From NCBI RefSeq assembly GCF_016714285.1, contig NZ_JADJNN010000003.1, positions 496,001-560,000 on the forward strand: a stretch of DNA of 64,000 bases, in the 5' to 3' direction. This document shows, piece after piece, positions 8,957 to 17,425 of this stretch. This DNA is from Nannocystis sp. (lineage in GTDB: Bacteria; Myxococcota_A; Polyangia; Nannocystales; Nannocystaceae). The notes under the pieces were generated by a model, which was not told the origin of the DNA, did no database searches, and saw only the letters and a list, made by a program, of their open reading frames with translations. The translations under genes and the position numbers were made by a program. Each line of letters starts with the position of its first letter. Position 1 is the stretch's first letter.

Positions 8957-10270
8957 ATGCGCAGTGTCACGGTCGGCATCCTCGGGCTCGGCAACGTCGG
9001 TGCGGGCACGGTGCGGCTGCTGCACGAGCGGCGGGCCGCGATCGAGGCCCGGCTCGGCGCGGTGATCGAGGTGCGGCGGATCTGCGTGCGCGACCCGGGT
9101 CGGCGGCGGGCCGTGGACGTCGCGCCCGAGCTCATCACCGCCGACCCGCGGGCGCTGATCGCCGACCCGATGATCGACGTGGTGGTCGAGCTCATCGGCG
9201 GCGTCGAGCCGGCCTGCTCGTACATCCTCGCCGCGCTGCGGGCCGGCAAGCACGTGGTCACCGCCAACAAGGCGGTGCTCGCCGAGCGCGGGGCGGAGAT
9301 CTTCGCCGCCGCCGCGGCGCACGGGCGGGCGGTCTACTTCGAGGGCTCGGTCGCCGGCGGGATCCCGGTGCTCCGCAGCCTGCGTGAGGGCCTCGCCAGC
9401 GACCGCATCGAGGCGGTCGCCGGCATCGTCAACGGCACCTCCAACTTCATCCTCGACGCCATGACCCGCAGCGGGGCCGACTTCGCCGAGGCGCTGCGCG
9501 GGGCCCAGGCGGCCGGCTACGCCGAGGCCGACCCGACGCTCGACGTCAGCGGCGGCGACGCGGCGCACAAGCTGGCGCTGCTGGCGATGGTCGCGTGGGG
9601 CGTGCGCGTGCACCCGACCGCGATCGCCGTCGAGGGCATCACCGGCGTGTCGGCGCAGGACATCCGCGCCGCTGGCGAGCTCGGCTATCTCATCAAGAGC
9701 CTGGCGATCGCGCACGACAGCGCCGCCGGGCCGTGCCTGCGCGTGCACCCGACCCTGGTCCCGCGGGGGCACGTGCTCGCCGGCGTGACCGGGGCTTACA
9801 ACGCGGTGCTGGTCGAGTCGCGCGCGCTCGGCCGCAGTCTCTACTACGGTCGCGGCGCCGGCATGATGCCGACCGCGGTCGCGGTGGTCTCCGACATCCT
9901 CGAGCTGGCCCGCGACCTGGTCGCCGGCGTGGCCCCGCCGGTCGCGGCGGCGGTGCGCGACCTGCCGCCGCCGCGGGCTGATGGCGGGCCGACGACCTTC
10001 GAGTTGCTCGAGCACGAGAACTATCTGTGCGTGCAGGTGCCGAACCTGCCCGGCGTGCTCGGGCGGGTCGCGACTTGTCTCGGGCGCCACGGCGTCAGCA
10101 TCTCGCGGATGGTCCAGGACCGGCCCGGCCGCGGCCCGGTGCCGATGATCATGCTCACCGAGTCGGTCAGCGAGCGGGCCATGCAGGCGGCGCTGGGCGA
10201 GCTCGCGAGCTCGCCCGACCTCGCGGCGCCGGCGACCCGCATCCGCGTGTTGCCGGCCTCGCTGGTGTGA
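8957..10270 (+). CDS. hom: Homoserine dehydrogenase with C-terminal ACT domain
   Basis: This 437-residue enzyme reduces L-aspartate-4-semialdehyde to homoserine with NAD(P)H, the branch point to Thr and Met. Near the N-terminus is the dinucleotide fold 'GILGLGNVGAGT', then 'GKHVVTANKAVLA' (conserved Lys) and the substrate region 'VAGIVNGTSNFIL' with 'EADPTLDVSGGDAAHKL', all diagnostic for the family. Residues about 352-430 form an ACT regulatory domain ('VPNLPGVLGRVATCL', 'GVSISRMVQDR'), so feedback control by threonine is likely. The ATG at 8957 is chosen because it puts the glycine-rich motif at the usual distance and lies 9 nt after a strong -10 box. Other Thr/Met biosynthesis genes are not adjacent. 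Confidence 0.95.
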   Translation: MRSVTVGILGLGNVGAGTVRLLHERRAAIEARLGAVIEVRRICVRDPGRRRAVDVAPELITADPRALIADPMIDVVVELIGGVEPACSYILAALRAGKHVVTANKAVLAERGAEIFAAAAAHGRAVYFEGSVAGGIPVLRSLREGLASDRIEAVAGIVNGTSNFILDAMTRSGADFAEALRGAQAAGYAEADPTLDVSGGDAAHKLALLAMVAWGVRVHPTAIAVEGITGVSAQDIRAAGELGYLIKSLAIAHDSAAGPCLRVHPTLVPRGHVLAGVTGAYNAVLVESRALGRSLYYGRGAGMMPTAVAVVSDILELARDLVAGVAPPVAAAVRDLPPPRADGGPTTFELLEHENYLCVQVPNLPGVLGRVATCLGRHGVSISRMVQDRPGRGPVPMIMLTESVSERAMQAALGELASSPDLAAPATRIRVLPASLV

Positions 10271-10302
10271 TCGGGCGCTCGACTGCGTGGGCCGGGATGC
10301 GT

Positions 10303-10308
10303 TATCCT
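10303..10308 (+). promoter_or_regulatory. Candidate -10 box (TATCCT) of the 10318 gene
   Basis: TATCCT ends 9 nt before the ATG at 10318. A TCGACT at 10279-10284 is 18 bp upstream and could serve as -35. No Shine-Dalgarno sequence is present, so a leaderless transcript is predicted. Confidence 0.5.
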
Positions 10309-10317
10309 GGGCGGGTC

Positions 10318-10554
10318 ATGGCCTCGGAAGTTCGCGACGAGTGGCAGGCGGCGATCGACTTCGGCATCGACGTGACGCTGCTCGAGGAGAACCTGCGCCG
10401 CACACCCGCGGAGCGCTTCCGCCGGTTGAACGCCATCAACAAGATCCTGCACGAGGTCGAGATTCGCACGGTCCCGGAGGATGTGCGCGATCGACGGGCC
10501 GCCGAGGAACTGGTCGCCAAGTTCGGCGATCTCCTCAAGTACGCGGCGCCCTGA
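10318..10554 (+). CDS. Small conserved-looking helical protein (78 aa)
   Basis: This is a 78-residue soluble protein of unknown function, charged and helical throughout, with 'LLEENLRRTPAERFRRLNAI' followed by 'VPEDVRDRRAAEELVAKFGD'. It has no cysteine cluster and no membrane segment. The longer open frame upstream is only an overlap with hom; the ATG at 10318 is supported by the TATCCT box and spacing. The 'xLLxxNLRxTPxERFRxL' element resembles small proteins linked to toxin-antitoxin or nucleotidyltransferase loci in other bacteria, but no partner gene is adjacent, so this is only a possibility. Confidence 0.75.
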   Translation: MASEVRDEWQAAIDFGIDVTLLEENLRRTPAERFRRLNAINKILHEVEIRTVPEDVRDRRAAEELVAKFGDLLKYAAP

Positions 10555-10563
10555 GCGGCCCGC

Positions 10564-10986
10564 TCACAGCAGGAGGATGCAGCCCCAGCCGCCGCCGCCG
10601 ACCACGCAGCAGAAGTAGTCGGAGCCCATCGCGCAGCGGTCGTAGTAGGCCTTGGGCCACACGCGGAAGCTCGTCTCGTCGTCGCTGGGCAGGCTCTCGA
10701 GGGTCTCGTCGAACTGCTCCTCGCTCGCACAGCCGTGGTGTTGCCACAGCGTCTGCTCGTCGGGGTCGCGGACGGTGAGGGTGAGCGGCAGCTCGGGGCT
10801 CGTGCACGGGCGGGCCTCGGCGCCCTGGGGCAGCTCGAGCTCGTCGGCGACGGGCAGGTCGATCTCCACGGCTGGGGCGTCGCCGAGGCGCAGCTCGAGC
10901 TGCGGCAGGGCGTCCTCCGGGGCGTCACAGGCGGCGACGGTGAGGGTGGTGAGGGCGGCGAGGACGAGGAGGTTGAAGCGGGGCAT
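10564..10986 (-). CDS. Lipoprotein with Cys-rich C-terminus, unknown function
   Basis: This 140-residue protein begins 'MPRFNLLVLAALTTLTVAAC', a lipoprotein signal with lipobox-like 'TVAAC'. The mature part is acidic and beta-rich ('QLELRLGDAPAVEIDLPVAD') and ends 'SDYFCCVVGGGGWGCILLL', with vicinal cysteines, a Gly run and a hydrophobic end. An upstream in-frame ATG would add 18 Pro/Arg-rich residues before the signal peptide, so the start at 10986 is preferred. It is convergent with the 10318 gene (9 bp apart). The family is not recognised; the C-terminal cysteines suggest disulfides in an exported protein. Confidence 0.7.
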   Translation of the reverse strand: MPRFNLLVLAALTTLTVAACDAPEDALPQLELRLGDAPAVEIDLPVADELELPQGAEARPCTSPELPLTLTVRDPDEQTLWQHHGCASEEQFDETLESLPSDDETSFRVWPKAYYDRCAMGSDYFCCVVGGGGWGCILLL

Positions 10987-11174
10987 GGTGTTTCTCGGGT
11001 GGGCGGCTCTTGGCGGGCCAGCGCGGCCTGCCTTCATCACCGGGACGAGGTGCCTTTCCGGGTGGCGCGAAGAATTTTTCGTGGCCGCCCGGAGCTCGCG
11101 GCACGCTCGCCAAAGCCGCGGTCTAACTCACTTGCCAGCGCCCACGCGGGTGCGCGCGAGCGCCCCGGCTCCGG

Positions 11175-11180
11175 TAGCCT
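11175..11180 (+). promoter_or_regulatory. Candidate -10 box (TAGCCT) of the thioesterase gene
   Basis: TAGCCT ends 10 nt before the ATG at 11191, with no Shine-Dalgarno sequence in between. No convincing -35 was seen. Confidence 0.4.
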
Positions 11181-11190
11181 CGCGGACGCG

Positions 11191-11673
11191 ATGGCTCGCA
11201 CGCCCCGGATGAACCGACCACCTGCCGCGGAGTTGCGGCACGCGCTGCGTCAGCGGGTCATCTACGCCGACACCGACCAGATGGGCTTCGTGTACCACGG
11301 CACGTACACGCGCTTCCTCGAGGCGGCGCGGGTCGAGCTGATGCGCTCGCTCGGGCACACCTACGCGGAGGCCGAGGCGCAGGGCTACGGCATGCCGCTG
11401 ACCGACCTGGCGATCAGCTACATCGCGCCGGCCCGCTACGACGACCTGCTCTCGGTGCAGGTCGGCGTCGCCGAGATGAGCTTCGCGCGGCTGCGCTTCG
11501 GCTATCACGTCACCGTCGAGGCCGGCGACCGGGTCGGCCTGCAGGCGCCGCTGACGGTGCTCTACGCCGAGACCTGCCACTGTTGCATCCGCCTCGCCGA
11601 CGGCCGGCCGACGCGCTTCCCTGACGACCTGCGAGCGACCTTGCTGGCGCTCGCGCCCCCCGAGCCCGAGTAG
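11191..11673 (+). CDS. YbgC/FadM-type acyl-CoA thioesterase (hot-dog fold)
   Basis: This 160-residue hot-dog-fold thioesterase of the 4-hydroxybenzoyl-CoA/YbgC family probably hydrolyses short or medium acyl-CoAs. The diagnostic motif 'YADTDQMGFVYHGTYTRFLE' is intact: the first Asp pair and the 'GxVYHxxY' helix start match the active-site segment. It is followed by the 'DLAISYIAPARYDDLL' strand pair. The ATG at 11191 is favoured; a second Met six codons later is possible. The glpX gene follows 12 bp downstream and may be co-transcribed. There is no Tol-Pal operon next to it, which is where many YbgC genes lie, so a Tol-linked role is not supported. Confidence 0.88.
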   Translation: MARTPRMNRPPAAELRHALRQRVIYADTDQMGFVYHGTYTRFLEAARVELMRSLGHTYAEAEAQGYGMPLTDLAISYIAPARYDDLLSVQVGVAEMSFARLRFGYHVTVEAGDRVGLQAPLTVLYAETCHCCIRLADGRPTRFPDDLRATLLALAPPEPE

Positions 11674-11685
11674 GAGACACGAACG

Positions 11686-12657
11686 ATGGACCGCACCCTT
11701 GTCCTTGAGTACACGCGCGTGACGGAGGCCGCGGCGATCTCCGCCTCGGCGCAGATCGGCCGCGGCGACGGCATGTCGGCCGACGCGGCCGCGGTCAAGG
11801 CGATGCGCGCCGCCTTCGAGCGGGTGCCCGCCCGCGGCACGATCGTCATCGGCGAGGGCGAGCGCGACGAGGCGCCGATGCTGTTCATCGGCGAGAAGGT
11901 CGGCCCCAGCGACCCCAAGCTGCTCGAGGTCGACATCGCGGTCGACCCGCTCGAGGGCACCAACCTGTGCGCCAACGGTCTGCCTGGCGCGCTGGCCGTG
12001 CTGGCCGTGGCGCACAAGGGCCACCTGCTCAACGCGCCTGACACGTACATGGCGAAGATCGCGTGCGGTCCGGAGGGTCGGGGCAAGATCTCGCTCGACA
12101 AGTCCCCCCGGGACAACCTGTGGGCTTTGGCGGCCGCCAAGGGTCTGCGGCCCGACGAGCTCACGGTGGTGGTGCTCGACAGGCCGAGGCACGCGACGCT
12201 GATCCAGGAGCTGCGGGCCGCGGGCGCGAGGATCTTGCTGGTCACCGACGGCGACGTCGCGCCGGTGGTCGCGACCTGCATCCCGAAGAGCGGCATCGAC
12301 ATGGTGTACGGCATCGGCGGCGCGCCGGAGGGCGTGCTGGGGGCCGCCGCGGTGCACTGCATGGGCGGCGAGTTCCAGGGCAAGCTGCAGTTTCGCAACG
12401 ACGACGAGCGGGCCCGGGCCATCGCCATGGGCATGAAGGACCCCGACCAGGTCCTCAACGTCCACGACCTCGTGCGCGGCGACGTGCTGTTCGTCGCCAC
12501 CGGCGTCACCTCCGGCCCGCTGCTCAAGGGCGTGCGCCGGATCGGCAATCGGCTGCACCTCCAGAGCCTCGCGCTGCGCAGCACCACCGGGACGATCCGC
12601 TGGGTGAACACCGACGTCGACGCGCACCGCTACATCCACGAGTACGAGCACGCCTGA
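11686..12657 (+). CDS. glpX: Fructose-1,6-bisphosphatase class II
   Basis: This 323-residue class II FBPase (GlpX type) converts fructose-1,6-bisphosphate to fructose-6-phosphate in gluconeogenesis. Metal and substrate motifs are intact: 'IGEGERDEAPMLFIGE', 'DIAVDPLEGTNLCANG' and 'GIGGAPEGVLGAAAVHCMGG'. Length is normal for the family. Unlike most genes here it has a plausible ribosome-binding site, GGAG about 9 nt before the ATG, consistent with being the internal gene of a transcript starting at the thioesterase. Seven bases separate it from the following lipoprotein gene. Enolase and transketolase elsewhere in the window belong to the same part of metabolism. Confidence 0.95.
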   Translation: MDRTLVLEYTRVTEAAAISASAQIGRGDGMSADAAAVKAMRAAFERVPARGTIVIGEGERDEAPMLFIGEKVGPSDPKLLEVDIAVDPLEGTNLCANGLPGALAVLAVAHKGHLLNAPDTYMAKIACGPEGRGKISLDKSPRDNLWALAAAKGLRPDELTVVVLDRPRHATLIQELRAAGARILLVTDGDVAPVVATCIPKSGIDMVYGIGGAPEGVLGAAAVHCMGGEFQGKLQFRNDDERARAIAMGMKDPDQVLNVHDLVRGDVLFVATGVTSGPLLKGVRRIGNRLHLQSLALRSTTGTIRWVNTDVDAHRYIHEYEHA

Positions 12658-12664
12658 GCCGACC

Positions 12665-13609
12665 ATGCCGCGCCTCACTCGCCTCAGCTCGCTGCTCGCG
12701 CTGCTCGTCCCCGCCTGCTTCGGCGAGGTGGTCGAGGGCACGGGCGCAGGTGGTGCAGCGGCAAGCACGGGCGGCGGCGCGGCGGCCAGCACGGGCGGCG
12801 AGACGACCAGCGCCGCGCCGACCACCGGCGGCACGAGCAGCGGCCCGGTCGTGACCAGCGGCGGCACCCGTGAGACGGGCGGTGAGCCGACCACCGACAG
12901 CACCGGTCACAGCAGCGGCGCGAGCACGGGCGGCGCGGCGATCTGCGGCGACGCGACCATCGATCCGGGCGAGCTGTGCGACGACGGCGACGCCGACCAG
13001 GCCGATGGTTGCACCACGCTGTGCCGCGCCCCGCGGAGCTGCCTCGAGCTGCTGATGCTGGCCCCCGGCACGGCGGACGAGTCCTACGACATCGACCCCG
13101 AGAGCGATGGCAGCACGATCAAGCTCTACTGCGACATGAGCGGCGGCGGCTGGACGCAGGTGTACTACGACGGCCTCGACGCGCCGCAGGGCTGGAGCGC
13201 GGGCCAGGTCTCGGTCTGCGGCGAGCTCGGCAACCTGCTCGGCGGGGCGGGCCAGTTTGGCATGGGGGCGGCGACCGAGAAGTCGATCGACCTCCAGCAG
13301 GTGCCGCACACCCAGCTGCGCCTGATCGCCGAGCTGGCGATCATCGACTCGTGGGACGACGAGGCGATCGTCGTCACGCTCGACGGCGACGAGCTCGCCA
13401 GCAAGTCCTGCAACTACACCGACCCGAACAGCTGCGCGCAGACCAAGGACCACTGCGGCAACATCCTGTGGAACGACGGCAACATCACGCTCGCGGGCGA
13501 GCGCGCCAACGCGGCCAACGCCGCCCTCGTCAAGTTCTCCGCCAGCCTCAGCGAGGACGCCAACAACGAGGCGTGGGGCCTCGACACCCTGTCTGTGTTC
13601 GTGAAGTGA
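12665..13609 (+). CDS. Lipoprotein with Myxo Cys repeat and fibrinogen-like domain
   Basis: This 314-residue exported lipoprotein has a signal and lipobox-like 'ALLVPACFGE'. A Gly/Ser/Thr/Ala linker covers about residues 25-95 ('STGGGAAASTGG'), then a short myxobacterial cysteine repeat ('CGDATIDPGELCDDGD', 'DGCTTLCRAP'). The C-terminal part begins like a fibrinogen C-type domain ('ESYDIDPESDGSTIKLYCDM', 'GGGWTQVYYDG') and ends with 'EDANNEAWGLDTLSVFVK'. It was probably displayed at the cell surface and may bind glycans or proteins, though that is inferred from the fold class. It starts 7 bp after glpX. Confidence 0.8.
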   Translation: MPRLTRLSSLLALLVPACFGEVVEGTGAGGAAASTGGGAAASTGGETTSAAPTTGGTSSGPVVTSGGTRETGGEPTTDSTGHSSGASTGGAAICGDATIDPGELCDDGDADQADGCTTLCRAPRSCLELLMLAPGTADESYDIDPESDGSTIKLYCDMSGGGWTQVYYDGLDAPQGWSAGQVSVCGELGNLLGGAGQFGMGAATEKSIDLQQVPHTQLRLIAELAIIDSWDDEAIVVTLDGDELASKSCNYTDPNSCAQTKDHCGNILWNDGNITLAGERANAANAALVKFSASLSEDANNEAWGLDTLSVFVK

Positions 13610-13629
13610 CACGCTCGCCGCGACCGCGA

Positions 13630-13635
13630 TAAGCT
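13630..13635 (+). promoter_or_regulatory. Candidate -10 box (TAAGCT) of the M28 peptidase gene
   Basis: TAAGCT ends 8 nt before the GTG at 13644. No Shine-Dalgarno sequence is visible, matching the leaderless pattern seen elsewhere in the window. Confidence 0.4.
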
Positions 13636-13643
13636 CGCGCCCC

Positions 13644-16001
13644 GTGTCGCCCCGCGTCCGCATCGCCGCGCTCCTCACCTGTGTCAGCGCTGGCGCCCTC
13701 GCCCTGCTGCGCGCCGGCCCGCCCGCGCCGCGCCCCGCCGACGCCCCCGCGCACGAATTCTCGGCGCTGCGGGCCCACGCGCGCCTGGCCCTGTTGCTCG
13801 CCGACGAGGCGCCGCACCCGGTCGGGAGCGCCGCTGGCGTCGCGTTGCGCGGGCGTCTGGTCGCGCAGCTGCGCGAGCTCGGGCTCAGCCCCGAGGAGCT
13901 ACCGGCCTTCTCCTGCTCCGAGTACGGCAGCTGCGCGCCGGTCGTCAACGTGCTCGTGCGCGTGCCGGGGCAGGAGCCGGGGCCGGCGCTGCTGTTGGCC
14001 TCGCACTACGACTCGGTGCCTGCGGGTCCGGGCGCGGCCGACGACGGTCACGGCGTCGCGTTGATGCTCGAGCTGCTGCGCGCCGTGCTGGCCGACGGGG
14101 CCCCGCGGCGGCCCTTGCTGGCGGTGTTCACCGACGGCGAGGAGGCCGGCCTGCTCGGCGCGCGGGCCTTCGCCCTGCACCCGGCCTTCGCCGAGGTCGG
14201 CGCCGTCATCAACCTCGAGGCGCGGGGCACCGGCGGGGCGGCGCGGATGTTCGAGACCAGCGACGGCAACGCCGCGCTGATCGCCGCCTACGCGGCCGGG
14301 GCTGCGCGGCCGAGCGCCCACTCGCTGTCCTACGAGGTCTACCGCCGCCTGGGCAACGACACCGACCTCTCGGTGTTCAAGCGGGCCGGCGCGCAGGGCC
14401 TCGGCTTCGCCTTCATCGGCGGCGTCCGTCGCTATCACACGCCGCAGGACGACCTCGCCCACCTCGACCTCGGCTCGCTGCAACAGCAAGGCGACGCGGC
14501 CCTCGGCACGACGCGGGCCCTGCTCGCCGCCGGCATCACGCCCCCGGCCGGCAACGCCACCTACGCCGACCTGTTCGGCCTGTTCCTGCTGCGCTGGCCG
14601 GCCAGCCTCGACCTCGTGCTCGCCGGGCTGGCCCTGCTGTTGACGGTGGGCGCCGCCTGGCGCGGCGCACGATCTGTCCCTGGGGACAGGTCATCGGCGA
14701 GCGGCGCGGCTGTCCCTGGGGACAGGTCATCGGCGAGCGGCGCGGCTGTCCCTGGGGACAGGTCATCGGCGAGCGGCGCGGCTGTCCCTGGGGACAGGTC
14801 ATCGGCGAGCGGCGAGGCTGTCCCTGGGGACAGGTTGCGCCCGCGGGCGCTGCTCGCCGCGGCCGGGTCGGCGCTGCTGCTCGGGCCGCTGCTCGGCGCG
14901 GGCGGGGCCTACGCGGCGCTGTGGCTGGTGGGGGTCGCCAGCCAGCCGGTCCCGCTGTGGCCTGGGTCGCCGACGATCGCCCTGCTCGCGGCCGCGGCGG
15001 GGGCCAGCGTCGGCGCCGTGTTCGGGCTCGCCTGGGTCGCCGACCGCGTCGGCGCGCGGGCGCAGGCGCTCGGCGTGTGGCTCGTGTGGTCGCTGCTGGC
15101 GATCGTCGCCGCGGCGCTCATGCCGGGCGCGAGCGTGCTGTTCATCGGCCCCGCGCTGCTGGCAGGGCTCGCCTTGGTCTGCGGGCGCGACGGCCTCGCC
15201 AGCGGCCTCGGCGGCGCAATGGCCTGGGCCCTGTGGGTGCCGCTGATCCCCGCGCTGGTCGACGCCCTCGGGGTCAACGCGTGGCTGATCGGCGCGCTGG
15301 TCGGATGGACCTGGGGCGCGGTCGCGGCGACCCTGATCCGCGTCCGCTCGCTGCTTGTCTCCGGGCTCGCCTGCGCCGCCGCGGTCGCCGGCCTGCTCGC
15401 GGTCCGGGCCCCGCCCTTCGACCTCGACGCCCCCGGCAAGCTCAACATCCTCCACGTGCAGGACCTCGACGAGGGCGCGGCCCGCTTCGTGCTCGACACG
15501 CCCGACGGCGTGCCCAAGGACCTGTCCCCGGGGACAGCCTGGCAGGAGGGCCCCTCGCTGCCGTGGAGCACGCGCGCGCTGAGCTTCACCCCGGCGCCGG
15601 CCGAGGCCGCGGAGGGGCCGAGCTTCACGGCGACCGGCAGCGAGGCGCGCGGCGAGCTGCGGCGGGTCACCGGCACGCTGCGGGCCCGGCCCGGCGCGCG
15701 CTCGCTGTATCTGGTGATCCCCGCGGGCGCGCTCGTCTCGCTGGAGATCGGCGGGCGCAAGCTCGACCCGGAGCAGCTGCGTCGCGGCCCGGACGACGCG
15801 CGGGTCGTCGTGATCCACGGGCCGCCGGGCGACGGCGTGCCGATGGTCGCCGAGCTCCGCGGCGCCGCGGCGTGGACGATCGCCGACGCGCTGACCGGCA
15901 CGCCGGCCTCGGCCGCCGCCCTGGTGGCCGCGCGCCCGCCCGAGCGCGTGCCCTACCAGCAGGGCGACCTGCGCGTCTTCCTGCGGAAGATCACTCCGTG
16001 A
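13644..16001 (+). CDS. Membrane-anchored M28-family zinc peptidase
   Basis: This 785-residue protein has an N-terminal M28 aminopeptidase domain (about residues 30-310) and a multi-pass membrane region, an architecture like eukaryotic ER/vacuolar M28 proteins. Zinc and catalytic positions are visible: 'ASHYDSVPAG' (His), 'GAADDGHGVA' (Asp), 'FTDGEEAGLLGA' (Glu pair) and 'RRYHTPQDDL' (His). About eight membrane segments lie between residues 315 and 600, then a beta-rich C-terminal domain. Between the first and second membrane segments, residues about 343-400 are five tandem 12-residue units ('VPGDRSSASGAA') encoded by 36-bp repeats carrying a palindrome also found elsewhere; this is probably a linker expansion. 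Start GTG at 13644. The stop overlaps the next ATG (ATGA). Confidence 0.88.
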   Translation: MSPRVRIAALLTCVSAGALALLRAGPPAPRPADAPAHEFSALRAHARLALLLADEAPHPVGSAAGVALRGRLVAQLRELGLSPEELPAFSCSEYGSCAPVVNVLVRVPGQEPGPALLLASHYDSVPAGPGAADDGHGVALMLELLRAVLADGAPRRPLLAVFTDGEEAGLLGARAFALHPAFAEVGAVINLEARGTGGAARMFETSDGNAALIAAYAAGAARPSAHSLSYEVYRRLGNDTDLSVFKRAGAQGLGFAFIGGVRRYHTPQDDLAHLDLGSLQQQGDAALGTTRALLAAGITPPAGNATYADLFGLFLLRWPASLDLVLAGLALLLTVGAAWRGARSVPGDRSSASGAAVPGDRSSASGAAVPGDRSSASGAAVPGDRSSASGEAVPGDRLRPRALLAAAGSALLLGPLLGAGGAYAALWLVGVASQPVPLWPGSPTIALLAAAAGASVGAVFGLAWVADRVGARAQALGVWLVWSLLAIVAAALMPGASVLFIGPALLAGLALVCGRDGLASGLGGAMAWALWVPLIPALVDALGVNAWLIGALVGWTWGAVAATLIRVRSLLVSGLACAAAVAGLLAVRAPPFDLDAPGKLNILHVQDLDEGAARFVLDTPDGVPKDLSPGTAWQEGPSLPWSTRALSFTPAPAEAAEGPSFTATGSEARGELRRVTGTLRARPGARSLYLVIPAGALVSLEIGGRKLDPEQLRRGPDDARVVVIHGPPGDGVPMVAELRGAAAWTIADALTGTPASAAALVAARPPERVPYQQGDLRVFLRKITP
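14675..14836. repeat. Five tandem 36-bp repeats with palindrome, in frame inside the M28 gene
   Basis: CTGTCCCTGGGGACAGGT occurs at 14675, 14711, 14747, 14783 and 14819 with an exact 36-bp period. The intervening spacer ('CATCGGCGAGCGGCG...') is almost identical in each copy. Because 36 is a multiple of three, the frame is kept. Confidence 0.95.
15522..15537. repeat. Perfect 16-bp palindrome CTGTCCCCGGGGACAG inside the M28 gene
   Basis: A perfect inverted repeat of the same family as the 14675 array lies 700 bp downstream in the same gene, where it encodes 'DLSPGTA'. Confidence 0.85.
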
Positions 16002-16429
16002 TGTCCCAGATCCGCCTCGCCACGCTCGCCGACATCCCGCGTCTGTCGGAGATCCGCCTCGCGGTCCGCGAGAATCAGCTCAGCAACCCCGGCCGCATCA
16101 CCGTCGCCGACTACGAGGATTACGTCGCGGGCCGCGGGCGCAGCTGGGTCGCCGAGGACGACGGCGTCATCGTCGGCTTCGCCGCGGCCGACGGCGAGAA
16201 CCAGACGATCTGGGCCCTGTTCGTCGACCCGGCGCACGAGCGCCGTGGCCACGGTCGGCGCCTGCTCACGGCGGCCCTGCAATGGCTGTGGTCCCGCGGC
16301 GCCGTCGTCGTCGCGCTCAGCACCGGGCCCCGCACCCGCGCCGAGAGCTTCTATCGCGCCGGCGGCTGGCGGGTCACGAGCGTCAGCCCGCACGGCGAGC
16401 TGCAGCTCGAGCTGCGCCGCGACGGGTGA
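16001..16429 (+). CDS. GNAT-family N-acetyltransferase
   Basis: This 142-residue GCN5-related acetyltransferase transfers an acetyl group from acetyl-CoA to an unknown amine. The acetyl-CoA-binding motif A is clear: 'IWALFVDPAHERRGHGRRLL', with the R/Q-x-x-G-x-G/A pattern in 'RRGHGR'. It is preceded by 'VGFAAADGENQ' and followed by the C-terminal 'STGPRTRAESFYRAGGW' segment typical of motif B. The ATG at 16001 overlaps the M28 peptidase stop as ATGA, so the two are translationally coupled. This coupling does not reveal the substrate. Confidence 0.9.
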   Translation: MSQIRLATLADIPRLSEIRLAVRENQLSNPGRITVADYEDYVAGRGRSWVAEDDGVIVGFAAADGENQTIWALFVDPAHERRGHGRRLLTAALQWLWSRGAVVVALSTGPRTRAESFYRAGGWRVTSVSPHGELQLELRRDG

Positions 16430-16534
16430 GCCGGCGCCCGCGCCCGGGACCGCGCCGCGCGTTCGTGTGCGTACAAGTGAGCGGTTGCCGGGCCGGCGCT
16501 TCCGGGCGACGCTCGCCGCGGAGGCAGCAACCCC

Positions 16535-17425
16535 GTGGCCGCAGCGACGACGACGATCGAGGTCGGCGAGAGGAGCATCGTGCTCACCAGCCAGAGCAAG
16601 AAGATGTTCCCCGACGATGGCATCACCAAGGGGGAGCTGGTGGATTATTACCTCGAGGTCGCGCCGTGGATGCTGCCCCACGTCGCCGGGCGGCCGCTCA
16701 CCCTGCAGTGTTATCCGGCCGGCATCGGCGGGCACAAGTTCTACCAGAAGAACACTGGCGAGCACTTCCCGGAGTGGATGGCGCGGACGACGATGCTGAG
16801 CAAGGACGAGGGCGAGACGACCTACGCGCTGGCCGACGAGGCGGCGACCCTGGTGTACCTCGCCAACCAGAACTGCATCACCTTCCACGTGTGCTCGGCG
16901 CGGGTGCCCCGGCTCGATCGCCCGGACCTGCTGATCCTCGACCTCGACCCGTCGGACAGCGACTTCGAGAAGGTCCGCCAGGGCGCCCAGGCGCTGCGAC
17001 CGATGCTGACCGAGGCCGGCCTGGTGCCGTATGTGAAGACCTCGGGTTCGCGGGGATTGCACGTGGTCGCGCCGATCGTGCCCGGCGACGATCACGACGC
17101 GGTCCGCCACTTCGCCCGCAATATCGCCGAGCGCCTGTGTCGCCTCGAGCCCGAGCTGTTCACCGTCGAGATGAGCAAGAAGCGCCGTGGCACCCGCGTG
17201 TTCGTCGACTATCTGCGCAACGGCATGGCCCAGACCGTCGCCGCGCCCTACACCGTGCGCGGCCTGCCGGGCGCACCGGTGGCGACGCCGCTGCGCTGGG
17301 AGGAGCTCGAGGACCCGGCGCTGCACGCCCGCAGCCACACCCTGCGCACCGTCCGCGACCGCCTGGCCCGCCACGGCGACCCCTGGCAGCACATGCAGCG
17401 CGACGCCCGGCCGCTGGCGGATTGA
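16535..17425 (+). CDS. ligD: Stand-alone LigD-type primase-polymerase (PolDom)
   Basis: This 296-residue archaeo-eukaryotic primase-like polymerase domain matches the polymerase part of bacterial LigD, used in non-homologous end joining to fill in ends with ribo- or deoxynucleotides. Recognisable elements are 'SKKMFPDDGITKGELVDYY', the catalytic Asp pair 'LDLDPSD', 'KTSGSRGLHVVAPI' (SxGxH-type) and 'GTRVFVDYLRNGMAQT' with 'APYTVRG'. No ligase or phosphoesterase domain is fused, and no Ku gene is nearby, so partners must lie elsewhere. Start GTG at 16535 with GGAGG 10 nt upstream. Its 3' end is duplicated downstream in a 62-bp tandem repeat. Confidence 0.92.
   Translation: MAAATTTIEVGERSIVLTSQSKKMFPDDGITKGELVDYYLEVAPWMLPHVAGRPLTLQCYPAGIGGHKFYQKNTGEHFPEWMARTTMLSKDEGETTYALADEAATLVYLANQNCITFHVCSARVPRLDRPDLLILDLDPSDSDFEKVRQGAQALRPMLTEAGLVPYVKTSGSRGLHVVAPIVPGDDHDAVRHFARNIAERLCRLEPELFTVEMSKKRRGTRVFVDYLRNGMAQTVAAPYTVRGLPGAPVATPLRWEELEDPALHARSHTLRTVRDRLARHGDPWQHMQRDARPLAD

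Noticed and set aside
14675..14836. Possible CRISPR-like array (36-bp period)
   Set aside because: The spacers are identical and the array is in frame in a gene.
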